DNA of 64,000 nt from Micavibrio_B sp964399985. GTDB taxonomy: Bacteria; Pseudomonadota; Alphaproteobacteria; Micavibrionales; Micavibrionaceae. The stretch is taken from assembly GCA_964399985.1 (NCBI GenBank), contig CAYNRY010000002.1, positions 186,001-250,000 on the forward strand. The letters are read 5' to 3'. Shown here one piece after another: positions 35,701 through 42,825 of the stretch. How positions within the stretch are numbered: the stretch's first letter is position 1; each line of letters starts with the position of its first letter. The notes beneath the pieces are model-generated. The model had not been told where the DNA came from. It ran no database searches and worked only from the letters and a program-made list of their open reading frames with translations. Both the position numbers and the translations under genes were made by a program.

Positions 35701-35901
35701 TTATTTTGTATGAAAATCATCAACTCTTAATTTAGGCTTTGCTTCATGATCGAACCCACTGATTTGATCATGAGAAGATGTAATCAAATATTTTTGAGCG
35801 ACTAAGGGTTCCAGAAAGTAGATTATCACTAAGAAAACTAAAATTGCCAATATCCAGTAACTTGTCTTCTTACGTTTTTCATTAAATTGATCTGAGCTCA
35901 T
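35701..35901 (-). CDS. Small single-pass membrane protein
   Basis: 66 aa from the ATG at 35901, SD GGGGGAG. A charged N-terminus (MSSDQFNEKRKKTSYW) leads into one membrane helix (ILAILVFLVIIYFL) and a polar tail. It precedes the 63-aa gene by 13 bp, so both are probably on one transcript. No family is recognised. Confidence 0.6.
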   Translation of the reverse strand: MSSDQFNEKRKKTSYWILAILVFLVIIYFLEPLVAQKYLITSSHDQISGFDHEAKPKLRVDDFHTK

Positions 35902-36031
35902 CACTCCCCCTTTAAATTTTGAACACGGTGCATCACAAAATATCAATTGTCAACTTTGCGCGAGTATAGACATAAACATTATACTACAGGTTGATAAGTT
36001 GATTTTTACCCAAGACGCAGTATGAAATTTC
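35902..36031 (-). repeat. Cassette upstream element, copy D (diverged)
   Basis: Shares GTCAACTTTGCGCGAG, the TATACTACAGGTTGATAA block and the GACGCAGTATGAAATTTCTC block with copy C. The central dyad has decayed. Confidence 0.7.
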
Positions 36032-36139
36032 TCAAGCCGCGATCTGCGATGACAATACGCTGTTGTCATTCACCGCGAATGGAATGAGCGCCATGGTGAC
36101 GCTTCGGAATTTATCGTCGAGATTTTCTATGCCTCTCAT
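36032..36139 (-). pseudogene. C-terminal remnant of an M10/RTX-like gene
   Basis: An open frame of 35 codons (MRGIENLDDKFRSVTMALIP, then NDNSVLSSQIAA) directly after an in-frame stop. Its IAA end and 3' flank match those of the miniature gene at 35319. It marks the upstream edge of the array next to mnmG. Confidence 0.5.
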
Positions 36140-36258
36140 GTTTTAGCCCGCAAGACATTCGTGTTTATTTAGGCGCCGCCATTTCTCACCCTTCCCTGCA
36201 AAGAAGCGAGCCATGGGACAGGGCGGTTTTCATTGCTTTTTATCCACAGGGTGATGTA

Positions 36259-38133
36259 TTGAATGGCCCTATGAATTCATTCGACGTTATCGTGATAGGC
36301 GGCGGGCATGCGGGCTGTGAAGCGGCGGCGGCGTCCGCGCGCATGGGCGCGAAAACGGCGCTTCTCACTCATAAGAAATCGACAATCGGCGTCATGTCGT
36401 GTAACCCCGCGATTGGCGGTTTGGGCAAAGGCCATCTGGTGCGCGAGATCGATGCGCTTGACGGTTTGATGGGCCGCGTTATCGACCAGGCTGGAATCCA
36501 GTTTCGTATGCTCAACGCCTCCAAAGGTCCTGCCGTGCGCGGACCGCGGGCGCAGGCCGACCGCAAATTATACCGCGAGGCGATGCAGCGCATTCTAAAT
36601 GATTATGACAATCTATCGATTGTCGAGGGTTCGGCCGAGGGCCTGATTATAGAAAACGGTCACATTTGCGGCGTTATTTTACAGGACGGCCAAACCCTGT
36701 CGGCGAAAGCTGTTATTATTACGTCAGGCACTTTTCTGCGCGGTATTATTCATCGCGGCGAAACCCAAACTCCGGCGGGACGGGTGGGCGAAGGGCCTTC
36801 TGTCGGGCTGGCGCTGACGCTCGAGAAAATGGGCCTGCCTTTGGGCCGCCTCAAAACCGGAACGCCTGCCCGTCTTGATGGCCGGACGATTGACTGGTCG
36901 CAGCTCGAAGAGCAGAAATCCGACGATAATCCGGTTCCGTTTTCGTTTATGACGGACCGGATTACCGTACCGCAAATCTCCTGTTATATGACTTATACCA
37001 GCCTTGAAACCCATAAAGTCATTCAGGATAATATTCATCGCGCGCCTATGTATTCGGGCCAGATCCAGAGCAAGGGTCCTCGTTATTGCCCGTCCATTGA
37101 AGACAAAATTATGCGGTTTGCCGACAAGGACCGTCACCAGATTTTCCTTGAGCCGGAAGGACTTGATGATCATACGGTTTATCCAAATGGTATTTCGACC
37201 TCCCTGCCCGAAGATGTTCAGGATGCTATTTTGCAGTCGATCCCGGGTCTCGAAAATACCAAGGTGATCGAATACGGCTATGCGGTTGAATATGATTATT
37301 GCGATCCGCGCGATTTAAAATCCACCCTTGAATCCAAGCGTCAGAAAGGCTTGTTTTTAGCAGGTCAGATCAATGGTACCACCGGCTACGAAGAAGCCGG
37401 CGCCCAAGGAATTATGGCTGGCATCAATGCTGCTTTGTCGGTTTTGCGACCAGATGAAAGCTTTGTGCTTGATCGGGCAACTGCATACATAGGTGTGCTA
37501 ATTGACGATTTAATTACCCGCGGCGCACCTGAACCCTATCGTATGTTTACCAGCCGGGCTGAATATCGTTTACGGTTGCGGGCCGATAATGCCGATCAAA
37601 GATTAACTGATTTAGGTATTCAAATTGGATGTATTGGCGACGAGAGAATAGCTGTTTGGATCTCAAAACGAACTGATTTGGAAACAGCGCGAGAATTGAT
37701 GTTATCCCTTAAAATGACCCCAAACGAACTAATGAAAAAGGGCATGCAAATAACCATGGATGGGCAGCGCCGATCAGCTTTTGATTTACTGAGATATCCC
37801 AATATTACTTGGGATGATTTAGCCCAAATTTGGCCTAACATGAACAATATTTCACCTCAAATTCGTGAGCAAATCGAGATAGATGCAACTTACTCCGGGT
37901 ATATGGATCGTCAGGATTCTGATGTTTTAGCCTTCAAAAAGGATGAATCTTTGCTGCTTTCAGTAGACATGGATTACTCCCAGATTGGTAGTCTGTCGGT
38001 CGAAATCCGCCAAAAACTTGATCAGATTCGCCCTGAAACACTCGGTGCTGCATCCAGAATCCCTGGTGTTACGCCTGCAGCTTTGACCGCCTTATTGCGC
38101 CATGTGAAGCAAAAAACTCGCAATGTTGCTTGA
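36259..38133 (+). CDS. mnmG: tRNA uridine-5-carboxymethylaminomethyl modification enzyme MnmG
   Basis: 624 aa. The FAD-binding motif VIGGGHAGCEAA is at the N-terminus, followed by MSCNPAIGGLGKGHLVREIDALDG, the family Cys motif YCPSIEDKI, and NGTTGYEEAGAQG. With MnmE it forms the cmnm5 modification at U34 of several tRNAs. The start may be TTG at 36259 (AGGG 8 bases upstream) or ATG at 36271. It overlaps rsmG by 11 bp, the conserved gidA-gidB arrangement. A single DnaA-box-like TTATCCACA (36240-36248) lies just upstream. Confidence 0.97.
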   Translation: MNGPMNSFDVIVIGGGHAGCEAAAASARMGAKTALLTHKKSTIGVMSCNPAIGGLGKGHLVREIDALDGLMGRVIDQAGIQFRMLNASKGPAVRGPRAQADRKLYREAMQRILNDYDNLSIVEGSAEGLIIENGHICGVILQDGQTLSAKAVIITSGTFLRGIIHRGETQTPAGRVGEGPSVGLALTLEKMGLPLGRLKTGTPARLDGRTIDWSQLEEQKSDDNPVPFSFMTDRITVPQISCYMTYTSLETHKVIQDNIHRAPMYSGQIQSKGPRYCPSIEDKIMRFADKDRHQIFLEPEGLDDHTVYPNGISTSLPEDVQDAILQSIPGLENTKVIEYGYAVEYDYCDPRDLKSTLESKRQKGLFLAGQINGTTGYEEAGAQGIMAGINAALSVLRPDESFVLDRATAYIGVLIDDLITRGAPEPYRMFTSRAEYRLRLRADNADQRLTDLGIQIGCIGDERIAVWISKRTDLETARELMLSLKMTPNELMKKGMQITMDGQRRSAFDLLRYPNITWDDLAQIWPNMNNISPQIREQIEIDATYSGYMDRQDSDVLAFKKDESLLLSVDMDYSQIGSLSVEIRQKLDQIRPETLGAASRIPGVTPAALTALLRHVKQKTRNVA

Positions 38134-38731
38134 GTTGCCCGATTTAGATGTTTCACGTGAAACATTAGCCAAACTTGACTTATATAATGCTCTTTTAGTT
38201 AAATGGCAGAAAACTATTAATCTGGTTTCGCCATCAACTCTTAAAGATGCTCAAATCCGACATTTTGAAGATTCCCTTCAACTAACGAGCCTTATTCCTG
38301 ATAGAGCTGAACTTATTTACGATATTGGCTCTGGCGCTGGATTCCCAGGGATGGTCTTAGCCGCTTCAACCGGGGCCAAAGTGCACTTAATCGAATCAGA
38401 TCAAAGGAAGTGTCAGTTTCTTAAAACCGTTTCACGTGAAGCAAATATCCCCGTTACTATCCACAATAGCCGTGTAGAAGCTGTGGATTTAATATCTCCT
38501 GATGTAATAACAGCCAGAGCTTTGGCTAGTTTGGATAAATTACTGGATTGGACACAAATATGGTGGTCGGAAAATAAAAAAATAAAAATAATTCTTTTGA
38601 AGGGCGAAAAGATATTAGAAGAAATTGAAACGGCCCAAAAAGCATTTAATTTCGAATATACTCTATATAAGAGCAAAACAGATCCAAATGGTCGCATAAT
38701 TATATTGACCGATATTAGCCGAATCCCGTAA
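38123..38731 (+). CDS. rsmG: 16S rRNA (guanine527-N7)-methyltransferase
   Basis: 202 aa. SAM-binding motif YDIGSGAGFPGMVLA, then VHLIESDQRKCQFLKTVSREA and VITARALASLDKLL. It methylates G527 of 16S rRNA; loss gives low-level streptomycin resistance in other bacteria. Two parS-like sites lie within its coding sequence, encoding the VSRET and VSREA segments, and constrain these codons. It is followed by parA. Confidence 0.96.
   Translation: MLLELPDLDVSRETLAKLDLYNALLVKWQKTINLVSPSTLKDAQIRHFEDSLQLTSLIPDRAELIYDIGSGAGFPGMVLAASTGAKVHLIESDQRKCQFLKTVSREANIPVTIHNSRVEAVDLISPDVITARALASLDKLLDWTQIWWSENKKIKIILLKGEKILEEIETAQKAFNFEYTLYKSKTDPNGRIIILTDISRIP
38149..38164. promoter_or_regulatory. parS centromere site
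   Basis: TGTTTCACGTGAAACA, a perfect 16-bp palindrome identical to the bacterial parS consensus bound by ParB. It lies inside the 5' part of rsmG, about 600 bp from parA. Confidence 0.95.
38428..38443. promoter_or_regulatory. Second, degenerate parS site
   Basis: CGTTTCACGTGAAGCA matches the consensus at 14 of 16 positions and keeps the central TTTCACGTGAA. It lies 279 bp from the first site, also in rsmG, and may be a weaker ParB site. Confidence 0.7.
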
Positions 38732-38761
38732 GGTCAAATTCTTCCAACAAAAGGTGATATA

Positions 38762-39661
38762 ATGATTTCAGCTCTTGATGCTGCTAATGCGGCTCCTCGC
38801 CAACCAATTTCCCTTAAGAAAGACAATGTTTCCAGCAATATAAAAGGTCAAATTCCGCGTCTTTTGGCTGTATGTAACCAAAAAGGCGGTGTTGGAAAAA
38901 CCACCACAACGGTGAATGTGGCTACTGCTCTCGCGGCTGTCGGAAAACGGGTTTTGCTGATCGATCTCGATCCGCAAGGTAATGCCAGTACTGGACTAGG
39001 AGTTAAACGCTCGAATATCCGAAAAAGCGCTTATGATTTAATCTTCGAAGAAGATTTAAATCCGGCAGAATTGGCTGTTACTACTAAAGTGCCAAATCTA
39101 TTTGTTTTGCCTTCTTCAATTCACCTGTCCGGAGCAGAAATAGAGTTGGTGACAACAAAACGAAGAGAATATCGTCTCCGTGAAGCGCTTCGCAGACCTA
39201 TGCCATACGACTATGTTTTAATCGATTGCCCACCGTCTTTGTCGCTTTTAACATTGAATGCTCTTGTAGCTGCCGATGCGATTATTGTTCCATTGCAATG
39301 TGAGTTTTATGCATTGGAAGGTCTATCCCATTTGGTCAAAACAATTGATCGCGTCAAGGCTACATTCAATCCAGCTCTAGATATTCATGGCGTATTACTT
39401 ACGATGTTCGATCCAAGAAATCGTTTGTCCGGCGCTGTCGCTGATGATGTTCGTGAATTCTTTGGCGATAAGGTTTATAAAACCGTCATTCCACGCAATG
39501 TTCGCCTCTCCGAAGCACCATCCTACGGATTACCGGCTATTGTTTACGATATGAAATGTGTTGGCAGCCAAGCCTATATCCAATTCGCCAGCGAGATCAT
39601 TCGCCGCGAAAGAAACCTGATAACTCAAACCAATTCCAACCAAACCGAACAGGTCGCATAA
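38762..39661 (+). CDS. parA: Chromosome partitioning ATPase ParA
   Basis: 299 aa. After a 30-residue variable N-terminus come the deviant Walker A (NQKGGVGKTTTTVN), DLDPQGNASTGLG and DCPPSLSLLTLNAL. It is a chromosomal Soj-type ParA without an N-terminal HTH. It forms ATP-dependent dimers on DNA that pull ParB-parS complexes. The SD AAGGTGAT precedes the ATG. It overlaps parB by one base (TAATG). Confidence 0.96.
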   Translation: MISALDAANAAPRQPISLKKDNVSSNIKGQIPRLLAVCNQKGGVGKTTTTVNVATALAAVGKRVLLIDLDPQGNASTGLGVKRSNIRKSAYDLIFEEDLNPAELAVTTKVPNLFVLPSSIHLSGAEIELVTTKRREYRLREALRRPMPYDYVLIDCPPSLSLLTLNALVAADAIIVPLQCEFYALEGLSHLVKTIDRVKATFNPALDIHGVLLTMFDPRNRLSGAVADDVREFFGDKVYKTVIPRNVRLSEAPSYGLPAIVYDMKCVGSQAYIQFASEIIRRERNLITQTNSNQTEQVA

Positions 39662-40641
39662 TGTCAGCAGCAGAAAAACCACGCGGACTTGGTCGCGGCC
39701 TCAATGCCCTTTTCGGCGATGATGAAGGTGATACGCCAGGTGCAGCGCCAGGCGTAAAAGCAGAAGCCAAAACAGAAGAGCCGTCAGCTAAAACATCCGA
39801 TGGAAGACGTGTTTTGAACGTGGCGCAAATCGTACCCGGCAAATATCAACCGCGGCATACATTCGATGACTCTACATTGAATGAACTTGCGACATCGATT
39901 ACCGAGCATGGTTTGATTCAGCCGATTGTCGTTCGTTCCTTGAATGACGGTACATATGAACTCATCTCTGGTGAGCGTAGATGGCGGGCTGCGCAGAAAG
40001 CGCAAATTCACCAGATCCCCGCGATTATTCGGGAGATGGATGACAAAACCGCTTTGGAAATCGGCCTTGTCGAAAACCTCCAGCGCGAAGATTTAAACCC
40101 GATCGATGAAAGCCGTGCGCTTAAACAATTGATCGATACGTTCGATTACTCCCAAGATCAGGTCGCCGAAAAAGTCGGCAAGTCCCGCTCCTATGTGTCG
40201 AACATGCTTCGCCTTTCCGAACTTTCGGCGGAAGTCGTCGGTATGGTCGAAGACGGCGAGATTACCGCCGGACATGCCAGAGCCTTACTCGGACTTGACG
40301 ACCGTACGCAACTTGAGCTCGCCAAGCGGATTTCCAAAGGTCACATGAATGTTCGCCAAGCCGAAAAACTGGCCGGTGAACATAAAGGCACTTCTTCGGT
40401 CGGCAAAAAGAAGATGGATAACCTTGGCAAAAAAATCGAAAAAGGCGCGGCATCTGAAAAAGATATCAATACGCTATCGTTAGAGCGCGAGATTTCAAAT
40501 GTCGTCGGAATGAATGTCAGTATCGATATGCTCGATCAGCAAACAGGATCACTTACAATTTCTTTTAGAAATCTTGATCAGCTTGACGAAGTTTTGCATC
40601 GCCTCTCCCATAACCCCGGTCGATTAGCAATCAAAGGATAA
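39661..40641 (+). CDS. parB: Chromosome partitioning protein ParB
   Basis: 326 aa from the ATG at 39661. A longer in-frame extension would lie inside parA. The start KPRGLGRGLNALFG is the ParA-activating N-terminal motif. The CTP-binding/CTPase domain has GERRWRAAQKA and GLVENLQREDLNPIDE. The HTH (VAEKVGKSRSYVSNMLRL) reads parS, and the C-terminal dimerisation domain follows a KA-rich linker. It loads at the parS sites in rsmG. Confidence 0.97.
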   Translation: MSAAEKPRGLGRGLNALFGDDEGDTPGAAPGVKAEAKTEEPSAKTSDGRRVLNVAQIVPGKYQPRHTFDDSTLNELATSITEHGLIQPIVVRSLNDGTYELISGERRWRAAQKAQIHQIPAIIREMDDKTALEIGLVENLQREDLNPIDESRALKQLIDTFDYSQDQVAEKVGKSRSYVSNMLRLSELSAEVVGMVEDGEITAGHARALLGLDDRTQLELAKRISKGHMNVRQAEKLAGEHKGTSSVGKKKMDNLGKKIEKGAASEKDINTLSLEREISNVVGMNVSIDMLDQQTGSLTISFRNLDQLDEVLHRLSHNPGRLAIKG

Positions 40642-40645
40642 TTGT

Positions 40646-40674
40646 TTGACATAAGTTAAGCGTAGCTTTATTCT
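40646..40674 (+). promoter_or_regulatory. Sigma70-type promoter
   Basis: TTGACA (40646-40651), 17-bp spacer, TATTCT (40669-40674), followed by an SD (CGGAGAG) before the ATG at 40701. It gives the downstream gene its own promoter separate from parAB. Confidence 0.6.
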
Positions 40675-40700
40675 CTTCGTCAAAAAAACGGAGAGTGTGA

Positions 40701-41972
40701 ATGAGTACGCCTATCGAAGACCTACAAGACCGGCTTGATCATGCGAAAGAATTATCGCGCAAGACAGTGACGGAATTGGACGTCGCCGCTCAAAATGTCG
40801 CGCAAAGACTTATCGGTTATTTTATGGCGATCCGGCCAGAGAATAAAGATGATTTCTATGATCTTCTTCTTGCCCAGCCCGTGCGTCACGAAGCCCACTC
40901 TTATGATTTAAGAAGAAAACTTTCCGATAATTTTCATCAGCAAGTTCATATCCCCGCCGCGCATTGTTCGAGAGAAGTTCATGAGCGCGCCAGTTTTTTC
41001 AAGGAGCATAAAAGTTTCCAGCCTATTATCACCACGCGTAAAAACTTGCAGGGACAGCTTGATGTCATCACATCAAGAAACGATCTGGCAAGTGCTGATT
41101 ATGCAGCGATAAATAAAATTTACCAACAAGCCGATCAGAAATTCTACGCCTTGAGCGGCATAAGACTTGAGAAAGCCGATAAAGAAAAATGGGAAAGTGA
41201 AACACTGCTCGGCACAATCGTGAACCTCGCTAAATATGCATGGGACAAGGATTTTCGCTGCTGTGCGCGGTATGTCGATGACTATCAGCGTCAGAAAGGT
41301 TTCTCAATTTTCGATCTGCCGGAAAAAAATAAGATCGCCGGAAGTGTCGCAGCGAAAACGCAAAAAGTTCTCAATGATTTTGACCAGAGAGAATTAAACA
41401 GGTGCTGCAATATTGTAGAAAAAGCGCAGCGCTATATGGAAGACTCTTCCAAATTCGTGACCGATCATATCGTCCCTCTATTCGGTGATGCCTCTTTCTT
41501 AAAATCAGCAGAAAATTGTCTTGATATGGTCGTTCTGGATTATGCCGATGATTATCATGCCTGCCACCAGCGACTAAGCATGCTGGGCGAAGCGATAGGC
41601 GTGCTTCAAAAAGCGATTAATCTGCAAGGAAACCCCGATGATGCAAAGCCTGAAGATGGTGGCGGGCAAGCGGAAAGAACGCGCGAGCTGACTCTTCAAA
41701 TTTGCAGAACCTATGACAGGATGGTTCAAGAGAAAGAAGAAGAAGAACATGACCATGCCGATTCCAAACATGAAATAGAGGATCAGTATGAATTCATGCG
41801 CGTCATTCAGGAGCAATTGCGGATGATGACCGAGGAAGCATCGCGCATTGCAAGAGAACATGCAGACAATGAGAGGCAGGAGAGACTCAGAGCAGCGATC
41901 GAAAGAGCCGCAGAAAGAGGATGGGGCCGCGGGCATGAAGGTCGCGGCGACCATGATTTCGGACGCGGCTGA
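40701..41972 (+). CDS. Hypothetical helical protein
   Basis: 423 aa, not recognised. It is almost wholly alpha-helical, with a likely coiled coil over the last third (QEKEEEEHDHADSKHEIEDQ) and an Arg/Gly/His-rich end (WGRGHEGRGDHDFGRG). Several Cys occur in FRCCARYVDD and NRCCNIVEK. There is no signal peptide. It has its own promoter and does not overlap parB, so a role in partitioning should not be assumed. Confidence 0.65.
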   Translation: MSTPIEDLQDRLDHAKELSRKTVTELDVAAQNVAQRLIGYFMAIRPENKDDFYDLLLAQPVRHEAHSYDLRRKLSDNFHQQVHIPAAHCSREVHERASFFKEHKSFQPIITTRKNLQGQLDVITSRNDLASADYAAINKIYQQADQKFYALSGIRLEKADKEKWESETLLGTIVNLAKYAWDKDFRCCARYVDDYQRQKGFSIFDLPEKNKIAGSVAAKTQKVLNDFDQRELNRCCNIVEKAQRYMEDSSKFVTDHIVPLFGDASFLKSAENCLDMVVLDYADDYHACHQRLSMLGEAIGVLQKAINLQGNPDDAKPEDGGGQAERTRELTLQICRTYDRMVQEKEEEEHDHADSKHEIEDQYEFMRVIQEQLRMMTEEASRIAREHADNERQERLRAAIERAAERGWGRGHEGRGDHDFGRG

Positions 41973-42073
41973 TATCAGCTGTCGCTTATTTGCGGTAGGT
42001 CACCGTCTGCCATATAGTCTGTTCGACGCAAACATCACGAGGGGGTTAGATGATATATAAGAAGTTTTTTAAC

Positions 42074-42199
42074 TGTCATTGCAAGGGAGCGACAGCGACC
42101 GCGGCAATCCAGAAAGATATTTTACCGCGGAGTTTTTTCTTGTCATGCCTGCGTTTATTTTCCGAGCTTAAAGAGATCCCTGATTTCCCAGGGATGACA
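42074..42199. repeat. MITE/REP-like element
   Basis: Begins TGTCATTGCAAGGGAGCGAC and ends CCCAGGGATGACA, so the ends (TGTCAT/ATGACA) are inverted. The left part resembles the widespread GTCATTGCGAG...GCAATCCAG repeat of proteobacteria and the right part the GTCAT...GGGATGAC palindrome. Confidence 0.6.
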
Positions 42200-42247
42200 A
42201 TATCAGCGGCGTGAATTACCTAACACTAGTTTTATTAATATGTAAAC

Positions 42248-42263
42248 TGGCATATTCATTGCA
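42248..42263 (+). promoter_or_regulatory. Sigma54 (-24/-12) promoter 1
   Basis: TGGCATATTCATTGCA: GG at 42249-42250 and GC at 42261-42262 with the obligatory 10-bp gap, and it matches TGGCAY...TTGCA. The first small membrane gene starts 38 bp downstream. Confidence 0.75.
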
Positions 42264-42300
42264 AATCTCCTTTCTCAACCAACAATGAAAGGTGACGCAT

Positions 42301-42384
42301 ATGCTAGATACTGCTTATAAGATGACCATCATGATCCGCGGAAGCGTTTTTATCCTCCTTTTGGTCGGACCGCTGATCTCATAA
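42301..42384 (+). CDS. Tiny membrane peptide 1
   Basis: 27 aa: MLDTAYKMTIMIRGSVFILL then VGPLIS. AAAGGTGA lies 6 bases upstream as SD. The C-terminal two thirds form one hydrophobic helix. It shares the pattern M-x-D-x-A-Y-x-x-T-x-M with the second peptide and sits behind the same kind of promoter. It is too short for a homology-based function. Confidence 0.65.
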   Translation: MLDTAYKMTIMIRGSVFILLLVGPLIS

Positions 42385-42411
42385 ATCAACGAATTATAAA
42401 ATTTATGAAAA

Positions 42412-42427
42412 TGGCATAGGGATTGCA
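42412..42427 (+). promoter_or_regulatory. Sigma54 (-24/-12) promoter 2
   Basis: TGGCATAGGGATTGCA: GG at 42413-42414, GC at 42425-42426, same 10-bp gap and same TGGCAT/TTGCA ends as promoter 1. The second small gene starts 49 bp downstream. Confidence 0.75.
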
Positions 42428-42475
42428 TGGCAATCCCTATAAGACCAACCAACAAACTTAAAGGGATGACAAAAT

Positions 42476-42562
42476 ATGACAGATTTTGCTTATGGCGCGA
42501 CAATGATGGCTCTGGTAGGTGTATTAATGATCTTCGTCAATGGGATTTTTACGATAGGCTGA
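42476..42562 (+). CDS. Tiny membrane peptide 2
   Basis: 28 aa: MTDFAYGATMMALVGVLMIF then VNGIFTIG. AAAGGGATG precedes it. One hydrophobic helix fills most of the peptide. It is a paralogue of peptide 1 (shared MxDxAYxxTxM start and CCAACCAACAA-type leader). Another frame starting at 42466 is also open, but similarity to peptide 1 supports this one. Confidence 0.65.
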   Translation: MTDFAYGATMMALVGVLMIFVNGIFTIG

Positions 42563-42609
42563 TCGCCGATCCGGCGGGAACAGAATTCATTATAGATAGT
42601 AAGTAAATT

Positions 42610-42783
42610 ATGACAGATAAAGCCCCGCCATGGAAAAAATCCAACCCGAAAAAGAAATCAGGCACGTCAAATAAACTTACCGACGCTGAAAAAGAGGAAG
42701 CCAAGGAGCGAGCGAGAAAAGCCGGACGCCCCTACCCTAATCTTGTCGATAATATGGCCGTGGCAAAAAACAGGAAACGATAA
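42610..42783 (+). CDS. Small basic conserved protein
   Basis: 57 aa, MTDKAPPWKKSNPKKKSGTS followed by LTDAEKEEAKERARKAGRPY and PNLVDNMAVAKNRKR. Very basic and without cysteine. The pattern PPWKK...GRPYPNLVDN occurs in a small protein family of alphaproteobacteria with unknown role; nucleic-acid binding is plausible from charge alone. No clear SD. Confidence 0.7.
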   Translation: MTDKAPPWKKSNPKKKSGTSNKLTDAEKEEAKERARKAGRPYPNLVDNMAVAKNRKR

Positions 42784-42790
42784 GGTGATC

Positions 42791-42804
42791 CCCGCTTTCG
42801 CGGG
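42791..42804. terminator. Hairpin between convergent genes
   Basis: CCCGC (42791-42795), loop TTTC, GCGGG (42800-42804), followed by AAAA. It sits between the small basic gene and the mnmE stop and resembles the repeat GATTCCCGCTTTCGCGGGAA. A modest terminator at best. Confidence 0.45.
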
Positions 42805-42825
42805 AAAACATAATCTTACTTTTCG

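Larger units (their letters stand above)
41973..42300. other. Intergenic region with mobile-like repeat and sigma54 promoter
   Basis: 328 bp without a credible protein gene. It holds a repeat bounded by inverted ends (42074-42199) and the -24/-12 promoter of the next small gene. Open frames inside it are translations of the repeat. Confidence 0.6.

Noticed and set aside
36240..36248. TTATCCACA upstream of mnmG (also TGTGGATAA at 46559-46567 and 57698-57706) as a replication origin
   Set aside because: Perfect 9-mers but isolated; no cluster of DnaA boxes or AT-rich unwinding region. Parental parS/parAB context suggests the origin is near, not here.
42050..42213. Small frame starting at the ATG at 42050
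   Set aside because: Its codons are a translation of the MITE/REP-like repeat.
42466..42606. Alternative frame overlapping the second tiny membrane peptide
   Set aside because: Open, but hydrophilic and unrelated to peptide 1; the 42476 frame has the matching pattern and better spacing to AAAGGG.
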